Below are positions 1-8,406 of a stretch of 16,303 nucleotides of DNA, piece after piece. The stretch comes from Funneliformis mosseae (lineage: Eukaryota; Glomeromycota; Glomeromycetes; Glomerales; Glomeraceae). A program made the position numbers and the translations under genes. The DNA is taken from NCBI GenBank assembly GCA_910592005.1, contig CAJVPP010002105.1:1-16303 (forward strand). Reading direction: 5' to 3'. Numbering within the stretch: position 1 is the stretch's first letter; each line of letters begins with the position of its first letter. A model generated the notes under the pieces. It searched no databases, was not told the DNA's origin, and saw only the letters and a program-made list of their open reading frames with translations.

Positions 1-63
1 CATGCATATGTAGGAATTGGTAATCATGCCTAGCAAAGCTTAGTATTGATTATTAATGATGTG

Positions 64-105
64 TTACAATCCATCCGGCAAGTAATTAGCCGCACATCCT
101 GGTTG
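64..105 (-). CDS. possible terminal exon of a small cysteine-containing protein
   Basis: On the minus strand this frame reads QPGCAANYLPDGL followed by TAA at 64-66. The frame is closed by TGA just upstream (106-108), so if it is real it must be a terminal exon. A CAG acceptor lies at its upstream edge. It resembles the GCAVNY segment of the minus-strand frame at 1295-1444, including a shared TGTGCGG core in the DNA, which suggests two diverged copies of one peptide family. No complete gene could be assembled, and I found no splice join to the frame at 183-284 that keeps this frame. I recognise no domain. It could be coincidence in a short frame. Confidence 0.22.
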   Translation of the reverse strand, partial: QPGCAANYLPDGL

Positions 106-182
106 TCATTATAAATTAGATTTTGATATTTCTTTGTTCCAGTAGTTGTTGGCTAATAATTGGTCTTCGGCTTCTTTTTTTT

Positions 183-284
183 TTAGTTAATCACCAAACA
201 TTGAGCGGCCCGGTTGCATTCTTGAGCAACCGGTTTGACTCCGGGGTTACGAATCCAACAGAACTTCGTCACTCTCTTTTTTTC
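183..284 (-). CDS. possible exon with a cysteine-rich peptide (unrecognised)
   Basis: The minus-strand frame is open for 33 codons and ends in TAA at 183-185. Its sequence includes KFCWIRNPGVKPV followed by ECNRAAQCLVIN, so it has three cysteines in a short span. It has no ATG, so it would be an exon. It is more GC-rich than its surroundings, which are mostly poly-A/T. The VKPV stretch (gtcaaaccggtt) resembles the FKPV terminus of the frame at 1295-1444 (ttcaaaccggtt), again suggesting a small family. A longer plus-strand frame over the same DNA (123-323) shows no protein-like features and I treat it as the shadow. No function is proposed. Confidence 0.25.
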   Translation of the reverse strand, partial: EKKRVTKFCWIRNPGVKPVAQECNRAAQCLVIN

Positions 285-429
285 TTATTTATCAAAGAAA
301 AAGAGGATTTTCACTGTTTATGATTTTTTTTTTAATATAAATTCATGGCGCAGCAACTTGGTCTTAACAAAAAAAAATAAAAAAAAATCTCCATTCGCGA
401 AATATATATTTGTTTGTTTTATTTAATTA

Positions 430-1260
430 TTTTCTGTGGATCCCATTTACTAAATTAATTAAATTGAATTAAAATTTTTTTAAAAGAAAGCAAGCAAAAA
501 AGAAGTAAAAAAAGAAACCAAATTAATCCTATTCACTCAAAAAAAAAAAAAAAAAATCACGCAGTGAAAGTTCACCTTACAAATAGATTATTCATAAAAT
601 AAATTTATTATTTTTTATATTTTTTTTAGACCTAATATGCCAGAACTTTTTGCACGAAAGGTAATTAATATTCTTTCATGTTGCGAAAATCAAAAATAAT
701 CTTTTAAAGATTATTTTTTTTTGGATCTACCATCACATAATTACACATTTTCGAAAAAAAAAAACAAAAGAAATGAAAAAAATATATATATATTTTTTAT
801 TACTTTAAAGAAAAGGAGAATGAAAAAAGAAAATCTTAACTGAATATAAAGTATATATGTGAACCAACTGAAAAGATTCAAAAGCGAAAAAAAAAAATTA
901 CAAAGAAGATAATTTAATAATTTTCGAGACCAATCTTTTAGTAAAGTAAGTAAAACTAAGAATACTTTTTAACGATGAACACAATTTTTTGCTAAATCCT
1001 ATAGAACTAAAGACTTAGTTTTCATTAATAGATGATATAATGTTTTAATGAGCTCTTAACTGTGTTGAATATAAGAAATAATATCAGTTAAAAAGAAATC
1101 ATAGCAAACGTAAAAAGGAAAAAAGGTTAAAAAATAAAAAATCTAAATATATATTGTTGAAGATAATTCGATTTTTTTTTTTGGTTATTCGTTTATATTG
1201 GTAAAGGAGGAAAATAAGACACGAGATTGAGGAAATAAACATGCATATTGGAATGGTAGT
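430..1260. other. gene-free A/T-rich stretch
   Basis: The stretch contains long poly-A and poly-T runs, a (TA)n tract near 782-792 and one notable palindrome, listed separately. I see no frame with protein-like composition on either strand. Confidence 0.6.
692..718. repeat. near-perfect A/T palindrome with 13-bp arms
   Basis: The arm aaaaataatcttt (692-704) is followed by one T and then its exact reverse complement (706-718). The structure could form a hairpin or cruciform. Such palindromes arise easily in very AT-rich DNA, but 13 perfect pairs around a single base is at the long end. No gene end lies close enough to call it a terminator. Confidence 0.7.
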
Positions 1261-1294
1261 GAACCTTCGATAATTAGCATAAATCTTATTAGTA

Positions 1295-1444
1295 TTAAAC
1301 CGGTTTGAACACCCAGTTGCACTCGTTTTTAACGCAGCTTTGATCTACATAGTTAACCGCACACCCTAACGGACGGTAATTTTCGTCTGTTTGATACTGG
1401 GGTGTTCCATCAACTATGTAAATCAAAACATTGTTAAGTATCAT
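1295..1444 (-). CDS. small cysteine-containing protein or last exon (unrecognised)
   Basis: An uninterrupted minus-strand frame of 49 codons runs from ATG (1442-1444) to TAA (1295-1297). The core reads NYRPLGCAVNYVDQSC, then NECNWVFKPV, giving three cysteines in the last 22 residues. The region is richer in G+C than its flanks. An alternative reading is that only 1295-1413 is coding: a CTTAAC branch-like site followed about 20 nt later by ACATAG looks like an intron end, and would make this the last exon of a longer gene. No signal peptide is visible in the 49-residue version. The frame shares short motifs with minus-strand frames at 64-105 and 183-284. The first ten codons overlap an inverted repeat whose other copy lies at 2294-2332. 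I do not recognise a family. Confidence 0.35.
   Translation of the reverse strand: MILNNVLIYIVDGTPQYQTDENYRPLGCAVNYVDQSCVKNECNWVFKPV
1307..1427. repeat. interleaved pair of inverted repeats
   Basis: Arm A gaacacccagt (1307-1317) pairs with actggggtgttc (1396-1407) with one extra G. Arm B tttgatctacatagtt (1339-1354) pairs with aactatgtaaatcaaa (1412-1427) with one mismatch in 16. The order A, B, A', B' is crossed rather than nested, so in RNA the two stems would form a pseudoknot. The same DNA also encodes the small cysteine-containing frame. Confidence 0.45.
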
Positions 1445-2332
1445 ATAAAAATTTACTATTAGAGATTTTTTTGCCGGTTATACCGGTTAAATGGATCAAT
1501 TGGATTTTTTTGCCAGGTATTTTAAAAATTGCAATACAAATTCGAAGTTTTTTGACTTTTAACCAATTACAGAGTTTATACATTAATAAAGACAATTATA
1601 TTATTATTTTTTTTTTTTAGAAAAATAAATTTCAAATAATTGATCTGCTTTTCTAACTCTTTCTGCATCATCTAGAATTATATTATTCTTCATATTTAAG
1701 TCACACAATAGTTGATTTTTTCTTTGCTCCTGGACCGTTTTAATACTGGATTTGTTAATATTTTCGAAGAATTAGAGTCAATAGAAAGCATTGTTTAGGT
1801 TTAGTTCGTCCATCTATTTAAAATTTCATTAATTTTTTGTTTTTTGTCATTTTTATTTGCTCTAATTTTTGAGTTTGTAATTCACAAGCTTTTTTTAATT
1901 GACGGGCACAGCTTGAAATTCTTCCTATTAAATAATCCGAAATCTGTAAAATTCAATTTCATATACTTTTAGTAGCTTTTATGTAGTAATAAAGTTCAAA
2001 TGAATATAGCGACCTTAGGAACAATGTGATACTTGTTTTTGAAAAAGTTTAAAAAAGCGAAACTTTTCCTATAGAGGAATTGTTCAGAAATAGTTATTTT
2101 GTTATGTTTGAAATATAAATAGCTTTTTTAAAAAAAAAGCAGCTAGTTGCATGAAAGAGACGATTATTTAGAATATTTTCGCAAATTTGGAAAAAATTAA
2201 TAAGTCAAAGAAATTGGTTTAAATATGCATTGTTTTTAATAGGAAATTTATTATAAGCAAATTTAAACTATTTTAAATTATAGTTTAATACGGAAAATCT
2301 CTAATATTAAATTGTTTGATTTACATAGTTGA
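1410..2332. mobile_element. candidate element bounded by imperfect terminal inverted repeats
   Basis: The left end carries tcaactatgtaaatcaaa (1410-1427), and its exact reverse complement is at 2315-2332. A second block, 1450-1469, matches the reverse complement of 2294-2313 at 19 of 20 positions. The spacer between the two blocks is 22 bp on the left and 1 bp on the right. Two collinear blocks in opposite orientation 0.9 kb apart are unlikely by chance and suggest a decayed DNA element or an inverted duplication. The interior contains the minus-strand coding relic at about 1600-1943. No convincing target-site duplication is visible; both outer flanks carry only a CA dinucleotide. The family is unknown. 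Confidence 0.4.
1600..1943 (-). pseudogene. decayed coding relic, unknown charged helical protein
   Basis: Minus-strand frames look protein-like but break into pieces. The first (1818-1943) begins right after an intron-end-like TTTTACAG. It includes IGRISSCARQLKKACELQ followed by a lysine-rich stretch, ending in TAA. Next come frames starting MDELNLNN (ATG at 1811-1813) and MLSIDSNSSKILTNPV. The last piece includes QLLCDLNMKNNIILDDAERV and ends in LFEIYF near 1615. The pieces are rich in K, E, Q and N and look helical, unlike the random translations around them. At least two frame changes are needed to link them. It lies inside the inverted-repeat-bounded segment 1410-2332 and may be that element's own gene. 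I cannot name a family. Confidence 0.35.
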
Positions 2333-2480
2333 CAAATATTTTATTATAATCACATGCCTGAGGATTTTGATGGCGAGATTTTCAGCACCCTTTTTGCAAT
2401 ATGCTAATTTTATTTTGTTACAATTCGTAAATGCTGAATTATAATTTATTTCCAATATTTATTATATTATTTCTTTAATT
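1944..2480. other. gene-free A/T-rich stretch
   Basis: It contains small A/T hairpins (2043-2067, aaaagttt with aaactttt; and near 2118-2143) and the right arm of the inverted repeat described for 1410-2332. No convincing coding frame is visible. Confidence 0.5.
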
Positions 2481-2985
2481 TTCGATTTTTTCTTTTTTTT
2501 ATAAAGATGTTATTTTTCTTATTTTTTTTCTTTATTTTTCTTTAGGGCTTTTTGATCGCATTTAGGCTACTGCTTAATGTAGGTTTTTCTTTTTCTTTCT
2601 TTTCTTTCGATTTTTTTTATTTTCTATTTTAAAATTTTAACATAAGTAAAGCTTTTTTTTTTATTTAATTTTATAATTTTTCATTGTTGAATCAATTGAA
2701 TATAAGTTTCATTTTTTATTATTTTTTTAATTTTTTTTCTATTTCTTTTAAACTTTATTAATTTTGATTTTATTTTCTTTCAGGTTTTTTCAACAAATAA
2801 GTAAGTTCTTTTTTTTTAAGTTTATTTTTTAAGTTTATTTTTTTCAGTTTTATTTTATTTCTATTTTATTTTTCATGCAGGTTTTTCGATCGCATCGGGT
2901 ACTGTGTTAATTAAATAAGTGATTTTATTCATTTTCGTTTTCATCATATTTTTCAGGTTTTGCATTTTAAATTTCGGACCGAAGT
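2480..2985 (+). repeat. diverged repeats resembling tiny exons in pyrimidine-rich DNA
   Basis: Four T-rich tracts each end in TAG or CAG followed by a G(G/T)TTTT start. Unit 1 (2546-2578) and unit 3 (2881-2918) share a tttttNgATCGCAT core and then GGNTACTG and TTAAT. They are clearly diverged copies about 335 bp apart. Unit 2 (2784-2800) is a 17-nt segment between TTTCAG and GTAAGT, both near-consensus splice signals. Unit 4 starts at 2957 after TTTCAG. Unit 3 is followed by GTGATT. The units contain stops, so they are unlikely to be coding. They could be micro-exons of a non-coding transcript or a duplicated intron end. A further partial core (tttttgatcgca) lies near 3411. Confidence 0.45.
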
Positions 2986-3075
2986 GATCCAACTGAAAAG
3001 GCAAAAAATAATCATTCAATTAGAATCTTGTCAAATACAATCACTTTTTTTTTCTTATTATTTCTTTTATAACAG

Positions 3076-3119
3076 CAGGTAGCAATAGAAAATGAACTCA
3101 TATCTTTACGAGCTACCTG
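3076..3119. repeat. hairpin with 8-bp GC-containing stem
   Basis: caggtagc (3076-3083) pairs exactly with gctacctg (3112-3119) around a 28-nt loop. It does not fit a tRNA. Its role is unknown and it could be a relic of a short inverted-repeat element. Confidence 0.4.
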
Positions 3120-3124
3120 TATAA

Positions 3125-5355
3125 TTATTCTGTTTTGAAGATGAGACGAACTTTAAAATAAATTTACTTAACTTTTTATAAATATTTTCAAATTTGTAAT
3201 TATAGAGAAAAGGAATCGTAATTTTTTTCATTTTAATAGAGTAGTCAAGAAAAATAAATAAATAAACAGTTAAAAAATCATAAAAATTTTATTAATTAAA
3301 ATAATGGCCTCGTATCTGAAATTAAAATTAAAATAGTTATACAGAATTTGAAATTGAAATACAGATAACAAAAAGGGTATCTGAATTCCAAGAAGGCCTG
3401 ATCGTTCGGATTTTTGATCGCAAAATCCATTAATCTAAAACGTCATCAAATTAAAATCGAGTCTTTGATCATAAAATGACATACCGAAAAATATTGAAAA
3501 TCTATTAACGTCATTTTTTTAGAAGCTGAAGAAGATGAATGATTTTTGTTCGTTAATTATTTTAAAGTTTAATTGTGTTGAACGCGTGTTATTTTTATTT
3601 TGAGGTCCATATTTATTTTGAAGTTCTAAAGCCATTTTATTAAGTTTTTTTTTAAAAAAAAACTCTAAAAAAAAAATTTTCGCGTTTTTTACGGTTAAAA
3701 AAACGATGATCAGGTCACACAAACTCTTCGGCCTATTCAAAATCCGAGAAGTGAATGAACAGGCTGACGATTTTGAGCCAGTTCGGGTCGATTTTTAAAA
3801 AATTGGTTGTAACCCAGAATAAGCTGAATTTAGAATCGGTCTCCCATCCCTTCAATATAAAAAAATATTAACCTCACAAAAAATCCGTTACTAGACTAAT
3901 CCGTTACTAGACTATAAAAAAATCAATACGATTCTTTTGATTTCGTCATTGATTATGATACTTGAGCACTAATGCCATCACTATCAAATCGCATTGAAGG
4001 GAGAGCTTGAGAACGGCAACAATCAGGATTTTCAAAAGGTTATATTAAAATGTACCTGAAAAGGAATTCTATGTTGAGGGATAATTGAAAAATCTCATTT
4101 TGCTATAGGTTTTGATGAGTTTAGCCACCCGTTGAAACTTTTACGGTTTTGTCTTTTAAATAATTTTTGGCAAAACGTCAAAACTTAGGGTCTTACCAGG
4201 CAACCTTAGTGCGGAACATTTAACAATTTAATTTATTTGTCCTGCCTTAAGTAAGATAAGTTTTCGGAATCGGTGCTTTAAGTAAGATTATTTGATATAA
4301 ATAATTTAAAAGCTGAAAGGTAGAAAAGCTTTTTTTATTCAAAAGACAAAAATGTCATTTTATAGTTTGAAATATGTTATGAATGTTATGATATTTAAAT
4401 AACATCGAAATTTAAATTCAACTTGTGACGTATTGATAGAAGATCATAGCAATATGTAACACGGGCATTTATTTCTTTATATGCACAAACAACTTGTTTT
4501 TTACTGTATTCATCAGGACTTTACTTAAACATATTCACAAATTGTTTTCAACTAGCTTGGAATATCTGTGGGATATATGAATTAACGAGTCATTTTGTCG
4601 GTATGATGTTTGTAGTTCGGCACGTCGCAAATTTGATTTCTATGAAATGGACCACAATTACGACTTTAAAGCTTTTCTTTTTTTGTCATGTTAACATCAT
4701 CCATCAAATAATGTAGTTAATCCAACGGTATGTATGTCAAACATTAAATTTAATAAAAAGAAAGAATTGTAAATAGAAAAATACAAAAATCACATATTAT
4801 AAAACTTGACAACTACTTAGTTAAAAACGGCATTTTTATCTGAATAAAATTTCTTAAGATGGAAATGATAATTTTGAGAAGTGTTGTAATAATAAATTTT
4901 ATTGTATTTTCTAGTAAAATAAACTTTATTTATCATAGTTCAAGGAACAAAACAATTAATTCATTGATCACCCATTTCAATATATTCGGTTTATAGTAAA
5001 TTTTTCTAATGTTCGAATCGCGGGTGTTTCGAATTATATTCGAATTAAGTTTCAAATATGAACTTCATTTTTCGATATTAGAAAATTTATAATAAAAGGG
5101 TTGAATGTTTAGCATTACTAATTTTGGGTCATTTATAATATATTTCCTAATATATATTGGATTAGAAAATATAAACAATATAAATAATATGACGATAAAG
5201 AAAAAATCGAATTTTTCGGCAAAACTGTCTCGCACTTTTTGGTTCTCATAAATTTTTACACCTAATAATAATAATAATACAAATTAAAGAGATGATAATT
5301 TAAAAAATTTTCGCTCTTGTTTTCCATTCATTTGTCAATTCTTACTATTTTGATT
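3125..5355. other. long gene-free stretch
   Basis: I see no coding frame with protein-like composition. It contains moderately GC-rich patches that look like old repeat debris. Near 3390-3420 and 3755-3800, for instance, two stretches contain loosely similar gcctgatcgttcgg and ggctgacgattttg motifs. A ctttaagtaagat motif occurs twice at about 4243-4290. A TTCGAAT motif is repeated three times near 5012-5046, and there is an (ATA)n tract at 5263-5279. The first exon of the VPS62-like gene may lie in the last 150 bp. A short minus-strand frame at 3519-3740 is low-complexity and not credible. Confidence 0.5.
3882..3913. repeat. perfect 16-bp tandem duplication
   Basis: The unit aatccgttactagact occurs twice back to back (3882-3897 and 3898-3913) without a mismatch. 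Identity of the copies implies a recent slippage or duplication event in otherwise ordinary non-coding DNA. Confidence 0.9.
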
Positions 5356-5420
5356 TATAAAGCGTTCGGCTCGAAGGTTGATGATATTGCGACTGACTCG
5401 AAGGTTCTCGATGACATCGC

Positions 5421-5507
5421 GTATGTTAATATCAATGACGCGATAAATCTATTTGTCGAAAATGAATTTTAATTTACTTTGAATATTTTTAATTACATTC
5501 ATTTTAG
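5421..5507 (+). other. intron 1 of the VPS62-like gene (87 bp)
   Basis: The donor is GTATGT and the acceptor ATTTTAG, phase 2. Joining GC to T gives an alanine codon and continues DIA into HRFAPVV in frame, which restores the family's N-terminal motif. The intron contains in-frame stops, so it must be removed for translation. Confidence 0.75.
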
Positions 5508-5549
5508 TCATCGATTCGCACCTGTAGTGTTCTTGCATCCTAAAGAACC

Positions 5550-5654
5550 GTTTGTATATTTTCTTTTTTTAAAAAAAAAAATAAAATACGAAAAATTTCT
5601 TTCTTTCTTTTTTTTTTTTTTTTTTCAAAACTGAACATAATTGTCTCATCTTAG
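5550..5654 (+). other. intron 2 of the VPS62-like gene (105 bp)
   Basis: The donor is GTTTGT and the acceptor CATCTTAG, also phase 2. CC joined to A gives proline and links HPKEP to YYPSDVEFF. The interior has long A and T runs. An alternative reading through the acceptor (residues LRYYPSD from 5641) lacks the upstream conserved block. Confidence 0.75.
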
Positions 5655-6575
5655 ATATTATCCAAGTGACGTGGAATTTTTTCTCGATAATTCCATAATG
5701 GCATTTGGTAAAGACAATTCAGATGACGGAGTTTATTATATCGACCCAAGTAACGGGAATAAAACGGGTGCTCCATCACAACTTTCCCAATCAAGTCTCC
5801 TAAATTTCGCAATTGACTTATCCGGCATATCGAAGTAATTCTCCGACACATCCTGATGGTGAAGATACGTTATTCCGATTAGTTGGTAATGGAAAGATTA
5901 AAGAAGATCGATCAAAAACATGGTATACGCCACCAAATAAACCACCACCGGCTTATTATCGGATCCACACAGGACAAGCTGATAAGAAGATTTATGACAT
6001 CGAATATTGGTTATTTTATCCTTATAATGGTCCAACTAGTTTAGGTGTAATCCTTCATGAAGGAGATTGGCAACAAGTCACCGCAAGAGTTTATGTTGAT
6101 GAAAATGCAAAGGATGATGAACCGAAATCCCAGGTGTTGGGAGTTTGGATGTCCGCTCATACGGAAGGAAGTTGGTGGGCCCCATCCATTTATAAATCTA
6201 ATGGTTCAGATATAGGTCCATTAGATTTCGAAGAAGGACGTCCTATCGTTTATAGTGCGATTAATACTCATGCAAATTATGGTACTATTGGAACACAAAA
6301 ATATGTTGGAAATAAATTATTTCTCTTGAAGATTATACCCATAAGGGACAAAAGTGGCCTATCGCGGATAACCTAATAAAGATACCGATAGGCAATTTGA
6401 TGAGAAAACTAATGTGATAAATAATTGGGTCAAATTTAGAGGGAAATGGGGAAGGTACGTTGATTATTTGGTGGGCATTGGATCAGGACCCATCACTCCA
6501 ATTGAAGCTGGAAATATTAATGATCCTGCTCAATGGAAATCCCAAAAGTTCCCATTTGATCCCATTCCAAAATAA

Positions 6576-8130
6576 AAAATTTGCATGATGGAAATTTACC
6601 ATAATTTTTTCAACGGGTGACGATAACCAAAAACGGAATGATGATCTTGCCAATCATGTTACCATGTCTTCTCATCGCATTTGTATAGATTATAATGAGA
6701 ATCATAAACTTTTTTTTTTTGACAATTATAATAAAAATATGATGCTAACGAAACTCGGTAGCTAATTGAACCTAAGCTTTGCTTGCTTTATTGTGGCTGT
6801 AAATTCCAGTATTAATTTGAAATTTACCTTGGGTCCTTCCCCATCATAAACAAATAAATACCTAGAATTCAATCATCAGTTGATTAGATGGATTACAATC
6901 GAGTCATAAGACATTTAACTACCATTGTACAATATGTCAAAGTGTTACACTGATCTTACCTTTTTGTCATTTATAAATTTTTTTTTTTTTATCGATCAAA
7001 TGGAACCGGTTTAAAGATTACGTTTTTAGTTCTTTTTTTATCAATAAATAAAATAGCGAAGCCCACACAACAAAAAAGAAATTAATTGAACCTTTTTTTA
7101 ATCAAATCACTATTATTTAATGTGTTGTAAAGAAGTTTGGCGTAAAAGGGTCAAAGGAGATCGGCAGGATTTTGACCTTTTTTTCAGGATCGGAATTTCA
7201 ATAATGTCAGGTGGTTTCTAAAAAGGTAAAGCTTCGGAAGTCTCTATAAAAAGAAAAGACTGATATAAATATTTGCCTCGTTGTGCGCAAACTCATGACC
7301 TGTTAAAAAGATTGAAAATATATAAAATTTATTATTATTAATTGGTGTTTGTTCTATATAATGTTCTTTTGCTAATAATATATTTTACAATATCATTTGT
7401 AAACTCCCCATAGAATAAATCCTTTATCAAGGATATTATAGTCAAAAACGAACTTCGATATAATTAAAAATTCGGTTTCTCGTTTTTACTTGGTATAAAT
7501 CAAATGATTGTGTAATATAATTTTAAGACCAAACTGTTTTTAAATTTAAATTAAAATTGGGTGTATCAATAAAAGATTGTTTTAAAAACGGTCAACCTAA
7601 TTAAGGATAGGATGGTGTCAAACTCGGGAGTTAGATCCCCATTTGATCAAAATGAATTCCTTTTTGGATTATAATCTCAAAATTGCTTCATTGAATTCCA
7701 ATTTATTGCACCAACAAATTTCCTTTTGTAGATGTAGTTTTTAAATTTAAGATCAGCCGATTCATTGGATCTTTGGAATTTCAATTTATAATATGTCGCC
7801 ACATCAACTTTACTGGTATAGAATAATAAATGTTTAGATTAAATACTATTTATACCTCATTTAATATTCCTCGTGCATTAAAATAAATAAAAGGTCACCC
7901 CTGCATTCTGTTAATTGGTAGGATCAATTTTAAAAATAAAAGTGAATTGCGTAAACGTTTTTGTCGGAAAATTTTTGATTTGTTAAAAATTTGGTTATGG
8001 TCAAGTACAGGTCCGATGCGAGCCCTTTGTTTTGCATATTACATACATCATTCAGCCTTATTGTTAAAATGATTTTGTTAAAAAGGTTAATACGGGTTAT
8101 TATAATATTCTACAAGATCATTCCATATTT
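6576..8130. other. gene-free stretch between the VPS62-like and HMG-box genes
   Basis: An AATAAA lies across the VPS62-like stop codon (6571-6576), but no clear transcript end is defined. The stretch contains A/T runs and one hairpin (7144-7181). I see no convincing coding frame; the plus-strand frame at 7991-8176 has low-complexity hydrophobic and lysine stretches and no family resemblance. Confidence 0.5.
7144..7181. repeat. inverted repeat, possible hairpin
   Basis: aaaagggtcaaa near 7144-7155 pairs with ttttgaccttttt near 7170-7182, with one bulged G. The loop contains gatcggcaggat, and a similar aggatcgg follows the second arm. No gene is adjacent. Confidence 0.4.
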
Positions 8131-8139
8131 TGTAGGGTT

Positions 8140-8196
8140 ACGGGAGAGAAAAAAAAAGGAAAAATATTCAAAGTGACCGCTTTTTTTTTCTCCCGT
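8140..8196. repeat. inverted repeat upstream of the HMG-box gene
   Basis: acgggagagaaaaaaaaa (8140-8157) is nearly the reverse complement of ttttttttt-ctcccgt (8181-8196), with a 2-nt GA slip and a spacer of about 23 nt. It lies about 100 bp before the TATA box. It could be a regulatory stem or a small element remnant. Confidence 0.5.
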
Positions 8197-8301
8197 TCAA
8201 AAATTATTAGTTTTTTAGCCATCAAAATATATCCATTCAAAGAATCTTCTCTTGCATGACCATTTCGTTCGAATGATAACATAGTTTCAATTTTTGAACA
8301 A

Positions 8302-8309
8302 TATAAATA
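8302..8309 (+). promoter_or_regulatory. TATA box of the HMG-box gene
   Basis: A perfect TATAAATA lies 105 bp before the chosen start codon. A transcription start about 30 bp downstream (near 8330-8340) would put the (TCAA)n repeat in the 5' leader and would place the possible upstream ATG at 8323 outside or at the very edge of the mRNA. Confidence 0.6.
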
Positions 8310-8368
8310 GGTAGGGTAGAAAGTGCAAAACAACTCAAAAAATTCTCACTTTTACCCAAAAATAAAAA

Positions 8369-8370
<2 letters not shown>

Positions 8371-8398
<28 letters not shown>
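8371..8398 (+). repeat. (TCAA)7 microsatellite in the leader
   Basis: Seven exact TCAA units lie 8 bp before the ATG of the HMG-box gene. They are in an open frame with it: read from an upstream ATG at 8323 the tract encodes repeated SINQ. Because the unit is 4 bp, gain or loss of one unit would break that longer frame, which supports 8407 as the true start. Confidence 0.95.
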
Positions 8399-8403
<5 letters not shown>

Positions 8404-8406
8404 AAA

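Larger units (their letters stand above)
5362..6575 (+). pseudogene. VPS62-family protein gene, spliced and frameshifted
   Basis: The gene encodes a protein of the VPS62 family (vacuolar protein sorting-associated protein 62-like), whose biochemical role is poorly defined. Splicing two introns gives RFAPVVFLHPKEPYYPSDVE at the front, matching the family's start (APVV-LHP-E, YPS-V-FF). Next come YWLFYPYNGP (about 6004-6036), HEGDWQQVT (6056-6082, the GDWE-type core with Q in place of the usual E), VYSAINTHANYG, and a terminal WVKFRGKWGR plus GPITP, ending in TAA at 6573-6575. Three frame changes interrupt it: at 5804-5838, at about 6316-6330 and at 6372-6414. None has room for an intron. No ATG is found; the frame before 5420 is open back to a stop near 5298, so an upstream exon is probably missing. 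The first exon holds a short internal repeat (SKVDDIA, then SKVLDDIA; 5371-5421). Conservation on both sides of each break suggests recent inactivation or assembly errors. Confidence 0.75.

Noticed and set aside
123..426. Two overlapping plus-strand open frames of 63-66 residues
   Set aside because: They translate poly-T and poly-A tracts and lack protein-like composition; the minus strand of the same DNA gives a more convincing cysteine-containing frame.
1203..1243. aaaggagg followed by an ATG, resembling a bacterial ribosome binding site
   Set aside because: The sequence context is eukaryotic (introns, TATA box, Tc1-like element) and the ATG frame ends after about ten codons.
3519..3740. 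Minus-strand open frame of 73 residues
   Set aside because: It is dominated by lysine, phenylalanine and asparagine from A/T runs, with no motif and no neighbouring splice or promoter signal.
5011..5022. gttcgaatcgcg, similar to the T-loop of a tRNA
   Set aside because: No acceptor stem, anticodon arm or D-loop can be folded around it; TTCGAAT simply recurs three times nearby.
8371..8398. Regularly repeated units as a possible CRISPR array
   Set aside because: The unit is only 4 bp with no spacers; it is a simple microsatellite, and no array exists elsewhere in the window.
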